A DNA stretch of 64,000 bases. Origin: Streptomyces lacrimifluminis. Lineage in GTDB: Bacteria > Actinomycetota > Actinomycetes > Streptomycetales > Streptomycetaceae. Under the pieces are notes generated by a model, which was given only the letters and a program-made list of their open reading frames with translations, was not told the DNA's origin and did no database searches. The first letter of the stretch is position 1; each line of letters starts with the position of its first letter. Position numbers and translations under genes: made by a program. The DNA lies in assembly GCF_014646095.1 (NCBI RefSeq), contig NZ_BMMU01000021.1, forward strand, positions 106,420 to 170,419, given 5' to 3'. Below are positions 46,356-55,074 of this stretch, one piece after another.

Positions 46356-47267
46356 CTACAGCGCGCCCAGTTCGGCCGCGTACGGAGGTTCCGCCCCCGC
46401 TCGTGAGCAGGTGATGGCCGCCGCGCGGGCCGCGAGGCGGAGCAGGTCGGTCCAGCCGCCGGCACCCAGGTCGGCCAGGGCCGCCGGGGACAGCGAGTCC
46501 CGGGCCGACAGGCCGTGCAGCAGTGCCGCGTTCACGGTGTCGCCGGCGCCGATCGTGTCCACGACGTCCACCTTCTCGCCGGGCACGGAGTGTTCCGCAC
46601 CGTCACGGGTGAAGACGGTCAGCCCGTCGCCGCCCCGGGTGACCACGACGGCGGAGGGGCCGGCGGCCAGCCACTCGCGCGGAGTTCCGCCGAGCCACTT
46701 CGCGTCCTCCTCCGAGAGCTTGAGCAGCGACACGGAAGGCAGCCAACTGGTGAAACGAGCCCGGTAGGCGTCCGCATCGGGAATCAGCCCCGCCCTGATG
46801 TTCGGATCGAGCGCGGTGAACACGCCCTGTGCGGCGGCGCTCCGCAGCAGTTCCTCGTACGCGCTCGCGCCCGGCTCCAGGACCAGCGAGCAGGTGCCGA
46901 AGGACACCGCCCGGACTGTGTCGGGGAGTCGAGCGGGTGTGGTGAACAGCCGGTCGGCGGTGCCCTCGACATAGAAGGAGTAGGCGGCGGAGCCGTCCAC
47001 ACCGATCGAGGCGACCGCGAGGGTCGTCGGCTCGCTGCCGCGCTGCACGGACGACACGTCGACGCCTGCCTCGCGCAGCCCGTCGAGCAGCGCCTCGCCG
47101 AAGGGGTCGGACGAGACGCGGGAACAGAACGCGGTGGGGGAGCCGAGGCGGCCGAGGGCCACCGCCGTGTTGTAGGGCCCGCCACCCAGCGCCGGTCGCA
47201 GATCCGCGAGGGCGCCCGCCGCGCGCGGTACCAGGTCGATGAGTGCCTCACCGGCGACGACGATCAT
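46356..47267 (-). CDS. PfkB-family sugar kinase (fructokinase-like)
   Basis: A 303-residue ribokinase-fold enzyme: VVAGEALIDLVPR, GGGPYNTAVALGRLG (sugar-binding) and VDTIGAGDTVNAALLHGL with the catalytic Asp. Bacterial fructokinases share this pattern, so fructose is the first guess. The ATG overlaps the end of the LacI-type gene, so the two are translated from one message and the kinase should be induced with its own regulator. Confidence 0.88.
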   Translation of the reverse strand: MIVVAGEALIDLVPRAAGALADLRPALGGGPYNTAVALGRLGSPTAFCSRVSSDPFGEALLDGLREAGVDVSSVQRGSEPTTLAVASIGVDGSAAYSFYVEGTADRLFTTPARLPDTVRAVSFGTCSLVLEPGASAYEELLRSAAAQGVFTALDPNIRAGLIPDADAYRARFTSWLPSVSLLKLSEEDAKWLGGTPREWLAAGPSAVVVTRGGDGLTVFTRDGAEHSVPGEKVDVVDTIGAGDTVNAALLHGLSARDSLSPAALADLGAGGWTDLLRLAARAAAITCSRAGAEPPYAAELGAL

Positions 47268-48328
47268 GAGACAGGTCCTTTCTCGGCCTGGCGGGAGTGC
47301 TCGGGGTGCTCCCGGTCGGCGCATCCGCACGACTCGCGATGGACGAACGTGCACGGGAGCCGCACGGTTCGGGTCGGGCGGTCCGGGTCGGCCAGGCGGT
47401 CCAGGAGCAGACGTACGGCCTGGGCACCGATGTCCTTGCCGGGCTGCGCGATGGCGGTGAGCCCCGGCGTGAAGAGGTCGGCCCAGGCGAAGTCGTCGAA
47501 GCAGCACAGTGCCAGGTCGTCCGGCACGGTGAGGCCCCGCTCGCGCAGGGCGCGCAGGGTGCCGATGGTCATCGCGTTGTTGGCGGTGACGAGGGCGGTC
47601 GGAGGCGCCCCGAGGGAGAGAAGGGCGCTGGTGGCCCGCTCGGCCCCCGCCGACTCGGAGTCGCCATGGGCCACCAGGCGTTCGTCGTGGGGCAGCCCGG
47701 CGGACGCGAGGCCGATGCGGTAGCCGGCGATCCGTTCCGCCGTCGTGCTGAGGCCGGGGCGGCCCGCCACCAGACCGATGCGCTTGTGGCCCAGTGCGGT
47801 GAGATGAGCCATCAGCCGGGCCATGGGCTCGGCGTTCTCGGCACACACCTGGTCGAAGCGCGGGGTGCTGACCGAGGGGGTGTCGAGCAGCCGGTCCAGG
47901 AACACCGTCGGTACGTCATGCCGTGTCAGGTAGGCGACCAGGGCGCCCGGATCCGCCGAGGGGGCGACGATCATGCCGTCCACGCGTCGCTCGTGCAGCA
48001 GCTGGACGACCTTGCGCTCGTGCTCGGGGTCGTCGTGCGGGTCGGCGATGAGGAGGCTGTAGCCGTGCTCCAGAGCACCGGCCTCGACGCCCTGCAGGAT
48101 CTCCGTGAAGTACGGGTTGCTGATCGCCGACACCGCGAGTCCGATGGACCGCGTCCGCGCGGTCACCAGGGAACGGGCCAGCGTGTTCGGGGTGTAGCCC
48201 AGGACCTCGATGGCGTCGAGGACCGCCTGGCGGGTCGCGGGGCGCACGACACGGGTGTCGTTCAGCACATGGGAGACGGTCGCCACGGACACGCCGGCAT
48301 GCCGCGCCACGTCGGCCATCGTCGCCAT
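47264..48328 (-). CDS. LacI-family transcriptional regulator
   Basis: A 354-residue repressor. The N-terminal helix-turn-helix is MADVARHAGVSVATVSHVLN with hinge helix PNTLARSL, and a periplasmic-binding-protein-like effector domain follows (IGLAVSAISNPYFTEILQGV; VDGMIVAPSADP; HKRIGLVAGRPGLSTTAERI; CCFDDFAWADLFTPGLTAIAQP). A Cys-rich tail (CGCADREH) ends it. ATG 48328 follows GGCGGGA. It sits in an operon with the sugar kinase, and three overlapping operator sites lie 64-101 bases upstream, so autoregulation is likely. Confidence 0.93.
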   Translation of the reverse strand: MATMADVARHAGVSVATVSHVLNDTRVVRPATRQAVLDAIEVLGYTPNTLARSLVTARTRSIGLAVSAISNPYFTEILQGVEAGALEHGYSLLIADPHDDPEHERKVVQLLHERRVDGMIVAPSADPGALVAYLTRHDVPTVFLDRLLDTPSVSTPRFDQVCAENAEPMARLMAHLTALGHKRIGLVAGRPGLSTTAERIAGYRIGLASAGLPHDERLVAHGDSESAGAERATSALLSLGAPPTALVTANNAMTIGTLRALRERGLTVPDDLALCCFDDFAWADLFTPGLTAIAQPGKDIGAQAVRLLLDRLADPDRPTRTVRLPCTFVHRESCGCADREHPEHSRQAEKGPVS

Positions 48329-48391
48329 GGAGTCCCGCCTTCCGTGCCGATCGGGCTTCGATGGCGGCAACGTACCTCATTCGAAGGGGGA

Positions 48392-48429
48392 CGTAAACGC
48401 TTGCGTAAGCGTTTACGTAATCGCTTACG
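48392..48429. promoter_or_regulatory. Triple overlapping LacI-type operator, 12-bp period
   Basis: Three 14-base sites of the form CGTAA-NCGN-TT(A/G)CG start at 48392, 48404 and 48416: CGTAAACGCTTGCG, CGTAAGCGTTTACG and CGTAATCGCTTACG. Each has the central CpG typical of LacI-family operators and overlaps the next by two bases. The first two also form a larger palindrome with perfect 12-base arms (ACGTAAACGCTT and its complement). Confidence 0.85.
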
Positions 48430-48443
48430 TCTCTGCGGTTCCG

Positions 48444-49406
48444 TCACTCCCAGTCCCACGCGATGCCGAGGATCCCCGGTCGCAGCCTCGGTTCGACGAG
48501 GTGGACCGAGCGGTGGCGGGCGCTCACCGGCAGGTCCTGGCGGCCACTGCGGGGGGCCGCGGCCGAGTGCTGGGCGAACCGGTGGCAGCGCACCGGCAGG
48601 GACCCTTCGTCGAAGCGGACCTGGAGCGCGTACTGGCCGCCCGCGACGCCGAATCCGCGCACGTACTCACGGGACACGCCCGCAGTGCCGTCCTCCACGG
48701 CGTAGCGGAAGAGGAACGTATCTCCTGCGCGCAGCCGGGTGTCGAAGAGGAGTTCGGCGACGAGCACCCCGGTGTCGTGGTGCCGGCGTATCCGTCCCGT
48801 GCGGCAGTTCTCCAGGGCGTGGACCGACATGCGGTCCGGCGTGGATCCGGGATCGCCGTGGTGCACGGCGACGAAACGGTCGGTGCCGTCCAGGTGGGCG
48901 CGCACGATGTGATGGGCCTCGCGGGCGAGAAGTTCACGGTGTGTGCCGATCTGTACCTGTTCGTGCAGGCCGAGGGTGTGCAGGCCGCCGTCGAGCGGCG
49001 CCTCCAGCTCCGTCAGCAGCTGTTCCAGGATGCCGGAGGCCTCCACCAGGGAGCGGTACGAACGCCCGGCCGGACGTTGCGTGCCGGCGTGTTCGTCGTC
49101 CCGGGAAAGCAGCCGGATCAGCGATTCGTCCGGTAGCTGGAGGATCTCCTCCAGGGCCCTCACTGCCCGCAGTGACTCGGGGCGCTGCGGACGGCGGGCG
49201 CCCTGCTGCCAGTAACTCAGGCTGGTGACGCCCACCTTGACCCCGTACCGCCGCAGATGGTGCTGGACGCGTTGCAGTGGCAGACCGCGCGCGGAGATCG
49301 CGGCCCGCAGGGCCACGTGGAAGGGGCCGTTTCGCAGAGCCGTCTCCAGTTCCGCGGCGGCGTCCTCCACGACGACGTCGTCCACGTGCGGTGTGCCTTG
49401 GCGCAT
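48444..49406 (-). CDS. XRE-type helix-turn-helix regulatory protein
   Basis: A 320-residue protein. Residues 20-85 carry a divergent helix-turn-helix (LRAAISARGLPLQRVQHHLR, then VTSLSYWQQGARRPQRPES), and the remaining 230 residues have no motif I recognise, apart from an all-beta looking C-terminus (LFRYAVEDGTAG, REYVRGFGVAGGQYAL). ATG 49406 is preceded by AAGGG. It ends 15 bases from the LacI operator array; whether it is part of that regulation is unknown. Confidence 0.75.
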   Translation of the reverse strand: MRQGTPHVDDVVVEDAAAELETALRNGPFHVALRAAISARGLPLQRVQHHLRRYGVKVGVTSLSYWQQGARRPQRPESLRAVRALEEILQLPDESLIRLLSRDDEHAGTQRPAGRSYRSLVEASGILEQLLTELEAPLDGGLHTLGLHEQVQIGTHRELLAREAHHIVRAHLDGTDRFVAVHHGDPGSTPDRMSVHALENCRTGRIRRHHDTGVLVAELLFDTRLRAGDTFLFRYAVEDGTAGVSREYVRGFGVAGGQYALQVRFDEGSLPVRCHRFAQHSAAAPRSGRQDLPVSARHRSVHLVEPRLRPGILGIAWDWE

Positions 49407-49710
49407 ACAGGGGCCCTTCTGTGAATGATCGCGGCGGCTGGTCGGACCGCGCGTGGGTCGAACCGGGGCGGTCGGCGGGCGTACGCGGAGTCCTCGTCCC
49501 CGTGTCCGGGTGTCCGCACGTACGTACGCGGCCGTTCACCGCCCCGAGTTCCCCCGCATTGAAGCGTGTTGACCAAGGCGCGACAACACCTGAGGCGCAA
49601 CACGCGCACCTGCCGAGGCTCTCGCTCTCCTGCCCGCCCCTCCGCGGGGACCTGGGGTGTCCGTCCACAGGATCACCGCGCTGTCACACCCCGCCAGTAG
49701 GGTGTGAGAC
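49407..49710. other. Intergenic between divergent regulator and uvrC
   Basis: 304 bases. The last 30 hold the degenerate DNA-damage-type promoter of uvrC. A TTGACC box near 49568 could be a -35, but no convincing -10 follows. Nothing else is recognisable. Confidence 0.5.
49681..49703 (+). promoter_or_regulatory. uvrC promoter, degenerate RecA-NDp geometry
   Basis: CTGTCACAC, 8 bases, TAGGGT (49698-49703), then seven bases to the uvrC ATG. The -10, spacing and leaderless layout match uvrB and ogt, but the box keeps only the central TGTCA of TTGTCRGTG. Confidence 0.5.
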
Positions 49711-51840
49711 ATGGCCGACCCCTCCAGCTACCGCCCCAGTCCGGGACAGATCCCGGACTCTCCAGGGGTGTACAGATTCCGCGACGAGCACCGCCGGGTG
49801 ATCTACGTCGGGAAGGCGAAAAGCCTGCGCCAACGCCTGGCCAACTACTTCCAGGATCTGGCCGGCCTCCACCCGCGCACCCGCACGATGGTCACCACGG
49901 CCGCCTCCGTGGAGTGGACGGTGGTGTCCACGGAGGTCGAGGCGCTCCAGCTGGAGTACTCCTGGATCAAGGAGTACGACCCCCGTTTCAACGTCAAGTA
50001 CCGCGACGACAAGAGCTACCCGTATCTCGCGGTGACGATGAACGAGGAGTACCCGCGTGTGCAGGTGATGCGCGGTCAGAAGCGCAAGGGCGTCCGCTAC
50101 TTCGGGCCGTACGGGCACGCGTGGGCGATTCGCGACACCGTGGACCTGCTCCTGCGCGTCTTCCCGGTGCGCACATGCTCGGCCGGCGTCTTCAAGAACG
50201 CCGCCCGCACCGGCCGCCCCTGCCTCCTCGGCTACATCGACAAGTGCTCGGCACCCTGCGTCGGGCGGGTCTCGGCCGAGGAACACCGCGAACTGGCCGA
50301 CGAGTTCAGCGACTTCATGGCGGGCCGCACAGGGACGTACATCCGCCGGCTGGAGCAGCGGATGACGGAAGCGGCCGAGGAGATGGAGTACGAGCGGGCC
50401 GCCCGTCTGCGCGACGACATCGAGGCCCTGCGGAAAGCCATGGAGAAGAGCGCGGTCGTGCTCGCCGACGCGACCGACGCGGACCTGATCGCGGTCGCCG
50501 AGGACGAGCTGGAAGCGGCCGTGCAGATCTTCCACGTACGCGGTGGGAGGGTGCGCGGCCAGCGGGGCTGGGTGACCGACAAGGTCGAGGAGATCACCAC
50601 CGGCGCCCTGGTCGAGCACGCCCTTCAGCAGCTCTACGGGGAGGAGAAGGGCGACTCCGTGCCCAAGGAGGTCCTCGTCCCCGCGCTGCCCGACCCCGTG
50701 GAGCCCGTCCAGGAGTGGCTGGCGGAGCGGCGTGGGTCCGGCGTGTCGCTGCGCATCCCGCAGCGTGGCGACAAGAAGGCACTCATGGAGACCGTGGAGC
50801 GCAACGCGCAGCATTCGCTCGTGCTGCACAAGACAAAGCGTGCCTCCGACCTGACGACCCGCTCACGCGCCCTGGAGGAGATCGCCGAGGCCCTCGATCT
50901 GGACAGCGCCCCGCTGCGGATCGAGTGCTACGACATCTCCCACCTCCAGGGCGACGACGTGGTGGCCTCGATGGTCGTCTTCGAGGACGGCCTGCAGCGC
51001 AAGAGCGAGTACCGCCGCTTCCAGATCAAGGGCTTCGAGGGGCAGGACGACGTCCGGTCCATGCACGAGGTCATCGGCCGTCGCTTCAAGCGCTACATCG
51101 CCGAGAAGGAGAAGACCGGGGAGTGGGCGGACGGCCAGGACCCCGGCCGGGAATCCCGCCGGGGAACCGGTCAGGAGCTCGGCCGGGAACCCGGCGAGGA
51201 ACTGAAGGACGACGAGGGGCGGCCCAAGCGGTTCGCCTATCCGCCGCAGCTCGTCGTCGTCGACGGCGGGCAGCCGCAGGTCGCCGCCGCCCAGCGGGCG
51301 CTGGACGAGCTGGGCATCGACGACATCGCCGTCTGTGGCCTCGCCAAGCGACTGGAGGAGGTCTGGGTACCCGGCGAGGACGACCCGGTGATCCTGCCCC
51401 GCACCAGCGAGGGCCTGTATCTCCTCCAGCGCGTACGTGACGAGGCCCACCGCTTCGCGATCACCTACCAGCGCGTCAAACGGGCCAAACGCTTCCGGGC
51501 GAGCCCGCTGGACGACGTGCCCGGACTCGGTGAAACCCGGAAACAGGCGCTGATCAAGCATTTCGGCTCGGTGAAAAAGCTGCGGTCCGCCACAATCGAC
51601 CAGATCCGCGAGGTCCCCGGCATAGGCCTCAAGACGGCCGAGACGATCGCCGTGGCCCTCGCGCGGGCGGCCCCGGCCGCACCCGCCGTGAACACGGCGA
51701 CCGGAGAGATCATGGATGACACGGAGTACGCAGAAACCACGACAGACACGCAGGACGGGGCACCCGGAACGCAGACGGGTGCCCCGGGGGAGCCCGTAAC
51801 CGCGGGCGCCCCGGACGAGCGACGGGGGCAGGAGACATGA
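49711..51840 (+). CDS. uvrC: UvrABC system protein C
   Basis: A 709-residue dual-incision nuclease. The N-terminal GIY-YIG domain (SPGVYRF, VIYVGKAKSLRQRLANYF) makes the 3' cut, the UVR motif (ERAARLRDDIEALRKAME) binds UvrB, the RNase H-like domain (ECYDISHLQGDDVVASMVVF; LVVVDGGQPQV) makes the 5' cut, and two helix-hairpin-helix motifs (VPGLGETRKQALIKHFGS; VPGIGLKTAETIA) bind DNA. An Arg/Glu/Gly insert (about 475-500) and a 50-residue Thr/Gly tail are extra. The stop overlaps the rapZ start (ATGA). It heads the operon uvrC-rapZ-yvcK-whiA. Confidence 0.97.
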   Translation: MADPSSYRPSPGQIPDSPGVYRFRDEHRRVIYVGKAKSLRQRLANYFQDLAGLHPRTRTMVTTAASVEWTVVSTEVEALQLEYSWIKEYDPRFNVKYRDDKSYPYLAVTMNEEYPRVQVMRGQKRKGVRYFGPYGHAWAIRDTVDLLLRVFPVRTCSAGVFKNAARTGRPCLLGYIDKCSAPCVGRVSAEEHRELADEFSDFMAGRTGTYIRRLEQRMTEAAEEMEYERAARLRDDIEALRKAMEKSAVVLADATDADLIAVAEDELEAAVQIFHVRGGRVRGQRGWVTDKVEEITTGALVEHALQQLYGEEKGDSVPKEVLVPALPDPVEPVQEWLAERRGSGVSLRIPQRGDKKALMETVERNAQHSLVLHKTKRASDLTTRSRALEEIAEALDLDSAPLRIECYDISHLQGDDVVASMVVFEDGLQRKSEYRRFQIKGFEGQDDVRSMHEVIGRRFKRYIAEKEKTGEWADGQDPGRESRRGTGQELGREPGEELKDDEGRPKRFAYPPQLVVVDGGQPQVAAAQRALDELGIDDIAVCGLAKRLEEVWVPGEDDPVILPRTSEGLYLLQRVRDEAHRFAITYQRVKRAKRFRASPLDDVPGLGETRKQALIKHFGSVKKLRSATIDQIREVPGIGLKTAETIAVALARAAPAAPAVNTATGEIMDDTEYAETTTDTQDGAPGTQTGAPGEPVTAGAPDERRGQET

Positions 51841-52889
51841 CCGAGCACGAGACGCCGAAGGCCGAGCACACAGCGGAAAGCCAGGCAGGTCACAAGGAAG
51901 CGGGCGATGATCGCTCGCGGCACGCCGGGGGCCCGGCACCGGGCGACACGGCGGGCCAGGAACCACCGGGCCAGGAAGACGGAGAGCAAGTGGGTACGGG
52001 CATCGAGACAGCGGGGGTCGCCGAAGTCGCCATCCCCGAGCTGGTGATCATCTCCGGCATGTCCGGAGCCGGCCGTTCGACGGCCGCCAAGTGTCTGGAG
52101 GACCTCGGCTGGTTCGTCGTCGACAACCTGCCACCCGCGCTGATCCCCACCATGGTGGAACTCGGCGCCCGGTCCCAGGGCAACGTCGCCAGGATCGCGG
52201 TCGTCGTCGACGTCCGCGGCAGGCGCTTCTTCGACAACCTCCGTGACTCGCTCGCCGACCTGGCGGTGAAGGGCGTCACCCGACGGATCGTCTTCCTGGA
52301 GTCCTCGGACGACGCCCTGGTGCGCCGCTTCGAGTCGGTGCGCCGGCCGCACCCCCTCCAGGGGGACGGCCGCATCGTCGACGGCATCGACGCCGAGCGC
52401 GAACTGCTGCGCGAACTGCGCGGCGACGCCGACCTGGTGATCGACACCTCCAGCCTCAACGTGCACGAACTGCGCGCCAAGATGGACGCCCAGTTCGCCG
52501 GCGACGAGGAGCCCGAGCTGCGGGCCACGGTGATGTCCTTCGGCTTCAAGTACGGCCTCCCGGTCGACGCCGACCTGGTCGTGGACATGCGGTTCCTGCC
52601 CAACCCGCACTGGGTCCCGGAGCTGCGCCCGTACACCGGCCTCAACGAGGAGGTGTCGGCGTACGTCTTCAACCAGCCCGGCGCCAAGGAGTTCCTCGAC
52701 CGGTACGCCGAGCTGCTCCAGCTCATCGCCGCCGGATACCGCCGCGAGGGCAAGCGCTATGTGACGATCGCGGTCGGCTGCACCGGCGGCAAGCACCGTT
52801 CGGTCGCCACCTCCGAGAAGCTCGCCGCCCGCCTCGCCTCGCAGGGCGTGGAGACCGTGATCGTGCACCGGGACATGGGACGGGAATGA
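51837..52889 (+). CDS. rapZ: RapZ/YvcJ-family nucleotide-binding protein
   Basis: 350 residues from the ATG overlapping uvrC. Residues 1-65 are a disordered Glu/Gly/Ala extension; a GTG at 51990 behind GGAGAG would give the usual size of about 300. Walker A is GMSGAGRST (74-82), with Arg where most P-loops have Lys. LGWFVVDNLPPALIP, SSDDALVRRFESVRRPHPL and the C-terminal GCTGGKHRSV are family blocks. In E. coli RapZ binds small RNAs controlling glucosamine-6-phosphate synthesis; Gram-positive YvcJ has GTPase activity. It is translationally coupled on both sides. Confidence 0.93.
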   Translation: MTEHETPKAEHTAESQAGHKEAGDDRSRHAGGPAPGDTAGQEPPGQEDGEQVGTGIETAGVAEVAIPELVIISGMSGAGRSTAAKCLEDLGWFVVDNLPPALIPTMVELGARSQGNVARIAVVVDVRGRRFFDNLRDSLADLAVKGVTRRIVFLESSDDALVRRFESVRRPHPLQGDGRIVDGIDAERELLRELRGDADLVIDTSSLNVHELRAKMDAQFAGDEEPELRATVMSFGFKYGLPVDADLVVDMRFLPNPHWVPELRPYTGLNEEVSAYVFNQPGAKEFLDRYAELLQLIAAGYRREGKRYVTIAVGCTGGKHRSVATSEKLAARLASQGVETVIVHRDMGRE

Positions 52890-53953
52890 CGGGACGTACA
52901 CCGCGGCTGAGCAGGCTGCGCCGGGTGACCCCCGAGGGCCGCGTGGGCCGGCCCGTCGAGGCCCGCGGCGCCAGGCCGCGCCGCCGGGGCGCCCAGCCCA
53001 AGGTCGTCGCCCTGGGTGGTGGCATGGGCCTGTCCGCCTCGCTCGCCGCACTGCGCCGGATCACCGGCGACCTGACCGCCGTCGTCACCGTGGCCGACGA
53101 CGGCGGCTCCAGCGGGCGCCTGCGCGACGAGCTGGGCGTCCTGCCGCCCGGCGACCTGCGCAAGGCCCTGGCCGCCCTGTGCGGCGACGACGAATGGGGC
53201 CAGACCTGGGCCCGGGTCATCCAGCACCGCTTCCAGTCCAAGGGCGACCTGCACGAACACGCGGTCGGCAACCTGCTGATCGTCGCCCTGTGGGAGCAGC
53301 TCGGCGACCACGTCCAGGCACTCGACCTGGTCGGCCGGCTCCTGGGCGCGCACGGCCGCGTCCTGCCGATGTCGGCCGTACCCCTGGAACTGCAGGCCCT
53401 GGTCAAGGGCCATGACCCGGAGCGGCCCGACGACGTCGACACCGTACGGGGACAGGCGACCGTCGCGTTGACGCCCGGCGAGGTGCAGAGCGTGCACCTC
53501 GTGCCGCACGACCCGCCCGCCGTCCCGGAAGCCGTCGCAGCGGTCCTGGACGCCGACTGGGTGGTCCTCGGGCCGGGCTCCTGGTTCTCCTCCGTGATCC
53601 CGCATCTGCTGGTGCCCGAACTGCTGGAGGCGCTCACCGAGACGAAGGCCCGCCGGGTACTCTCGCTGAACCTCGCGCCGCAACCCGGAGAAACCGAAGG
53701 CTTCTCCCCGCAGCGTCATTTGGAGGTTTTGGGACGACACGCCCCTAAACTCGCCCTGGACGTGGTGCTGGCCGACGAGGCCGCCGTGCCCGACCGCGAC
53801 TTGCTGACCGATGCCGCCAAGCGGTTCGGTGCCGCGGTCGAGCTGGCGCCGGTGGCCCGGACCGACGGATCTCCTCGGCACGATACGGAGCTGTTGGCCG
53901 CCGCGTACGACCGTATTTTTCGGATGCATGGAAGGATCGGCCCATGGCGATGA
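52886..53953 (+). CDS. yvcK: YvcK/CofD-like gluconeogenesis factor
   Basis: A 355-residue protein with the UDP-sugar-binding YvcK fold: VVALGGGMGLSASLAALRRI, ADDGGSSGRLRDELGVLPPG, HAVGNLLIVALWEQ and VVLGPGSWFSSVIPHLLVPE. YvcK is needed for growth on gluconeogenic carbon and for cell-wall balance in Bacillus and mycobacteria. The first 35 residues are a basic Arg/Pro extension. Its ATG overlaps rapZ (ATGA) and its end overlaps whiA by ten bases. Confidence 0.95.
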   Translation: MTGRTPRLSRLRRVTPEGRVGRPVEARGARPRRRGAQPKVVALGGGMGLSASLAALRRITGDLTAVVTVADDGGSSGRLRDELGVLPPGDLRKALAALCGDDEWGQTWARVIQHRFQSKGDLHEHAVGNLLIVALWEQLGDHVQALDLVGRLLGAHGRVLPMSAVPLELQALVKGHDPERPDDVDTVRGQATVALTPGEVQSVHLVPHDPPAVPEAVAAVLDADWVVLGPGSWFSSVIPHLLVPELLEALTETKARRVLSLNLAPQPGETEGFSPQRHLEVLGRHAPKLALDVVLADEAAVPDRDLLTDAAKRFGAAVELAPVARTDGSPRHDTELLAAAYDRIFRMHGRIGPWR

Positions 53954-54927
53954 CGGCAGCGGTGAAGGACGAGATTTCCCGGCTCCCCGTCACCCGTACC
54001 TGCTGCAGGAAGGCGGAGGTCTCTGCCATTCTGCGGTTCGCCGGCGGCCTCCACCTGGTGAGCGGGCGCATCGTGATCGAGGCGGAGCTGGACACCGCGA
54101 TGGCGGCCCGTCGGCTCAAGCGGGACATTCTGGAGATCTTCGGCCACAGTTCCGAGCTGATCGTGATGGCGCCCGGCGGACTGCGCCGCGGCTCCCGTTA
54201 CGTGGTCCGGGTGGTCGCGGGCGGTGATCAGCTGGCCCGCCAGACAGGGCTTGTGGACGGCCGTGGCCGCCCGATCAGAGGCCTGCCCCCGCAGGTGGTC
54301 TCCGGGGCGACCTGTGACGCGGAGGCGGCCTGGAGAGGCGCCTTCCTGGCCCACGGCTCGCTCACCGAGCCGGGACGCTCCTCGTCCCTGGAGGTGACCT
54401 GCCCGGGCCCCGAGGCCGCGCTGGCCCTCGTGGGTGCCGCCCGCCGCCTCTCGATCGCGGCCAAGGCCCGCGAGGTGCGGGGTGTCGACCGGGTCGTCGT
54501 CCGGGACGGGGACGCGATCGGCGCCCTCCTCACCCGGCTCGGCGCACACGAGTCCGTGCTGGCCTGGGAGGAGCGGCGGATGCGCCGCGAGGTCCGCGCC
54601 ACCGCGAACCGCCTCGCCAACTTCGACGACGCGAACCTGCGCCGTTCCGCGCGCGCCGCGGTCGCCGCCGGCGCCCGGGTCCAGCGCGCGCTGGAGATCC
54701 TCGCCGACGAGGTCCCCGAGCACCTCGCGGCTGCCGGCCGGCTGCGCATGGACCACAAGCAGGCATCCCTGGAGGAGCTGGGCGCCCTGGCCGACCCGCC
54801 GCTGACCAAGGACGCCGTCGCGGGCCGGATCCGCCGGCTGCTGGCCATGGCCGACAAGCGGGCCCAGGACCTCGGCATCCCGGGCACGGAGTCCAACCTC
54901 TCCGAGGAGATGGCCGACGTGGGCTGA
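53944..54927 (+). CDS. whiA: Sporulation regulator WhiA
   Basis: A 327-residue protein. A degenerate LAGLIDADG homing-endonuclease-like N-terminal region (FAGGLHLVSGRIVIEAEL; AFLAHGSLTEPGRSSSLEV) is joined to a C-terminal helix-turn-helix (SLEELGALADPPLTKDAVAGRIRRL). In Streptomyces WhiA works with WhiB to start sporulation septation and represses vegetative genes. The start overlaps yvcK. The position after uvrC-rapZ-yvcK is the conserved actinobacterial order. Confidence 0.97.
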   Translation: MAMTAAVKDEISRLPVTRTCCRKAEVSAILRFAGGLHLVSGRIVIEAELDTAMAARRLKRDILEIFGHSSELIVMAPGGLRRGSRYVVRVVAGGDQLARQTGLVDGRGRPIRGLPPQVVSGATCDAEAAWRGAFLAHGSLTEPGRSSSLEVTCPGPEAALALVGAARRLSIAAKAREVRGVDRVVVRDGDAIGALLTRLGAHESVLAWEERRMRREVRATANRLANFDDANLRRSARAAVAAGARVQRALEILADEVPEHLAAAGRLRMDHKQASLEELGALADPPLTKDAVAGRIRRLLAMADKRAQDLGIPGTESNLSEEMADVG

Positions 54928-54940
54928 CGGAGCCTCAACA

Positions 54941-54979
54941 CGCCGGTGCCGGTACCCGCTTCGGGTGCCGGCACCGGCG
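54941..54979 (+). terminator. Strong terminator after whiA
   Basis: An 18-base stem (CGCCGGTGCCGGTACCCG against CGGGTGCCGGCACCGGCG, one G-T mismatch) with a three-base loop, 13 bases after the whiA stop. It closes the uvrC operon. Confidence 0.85.
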
Positions 54980-55074
54980 TTCGTCAGTTGTCGGTGCCCC
55001 CTTGACTGGATCATGAACTGTCATGAGCCTGGCATCTGGTCCGCCACTGCGGCGGATCATCGCTAGGGGGGTAC

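Noticed and set aside
48262..48459. Short frame with a repeated K-R-L-R peptide over the LacI operators
   Set aside because: The peptide repeat is only a translation of the 12-bp operator period; no start signal or codon bias.
54984..55006. TTGTCGGTG box upstream of the carboxypeptidase gene as another DNA-damage promoter
   Set aside because: The sequence 8 bases on is ACTGGA, not TANNNT, so the -10 is missing.
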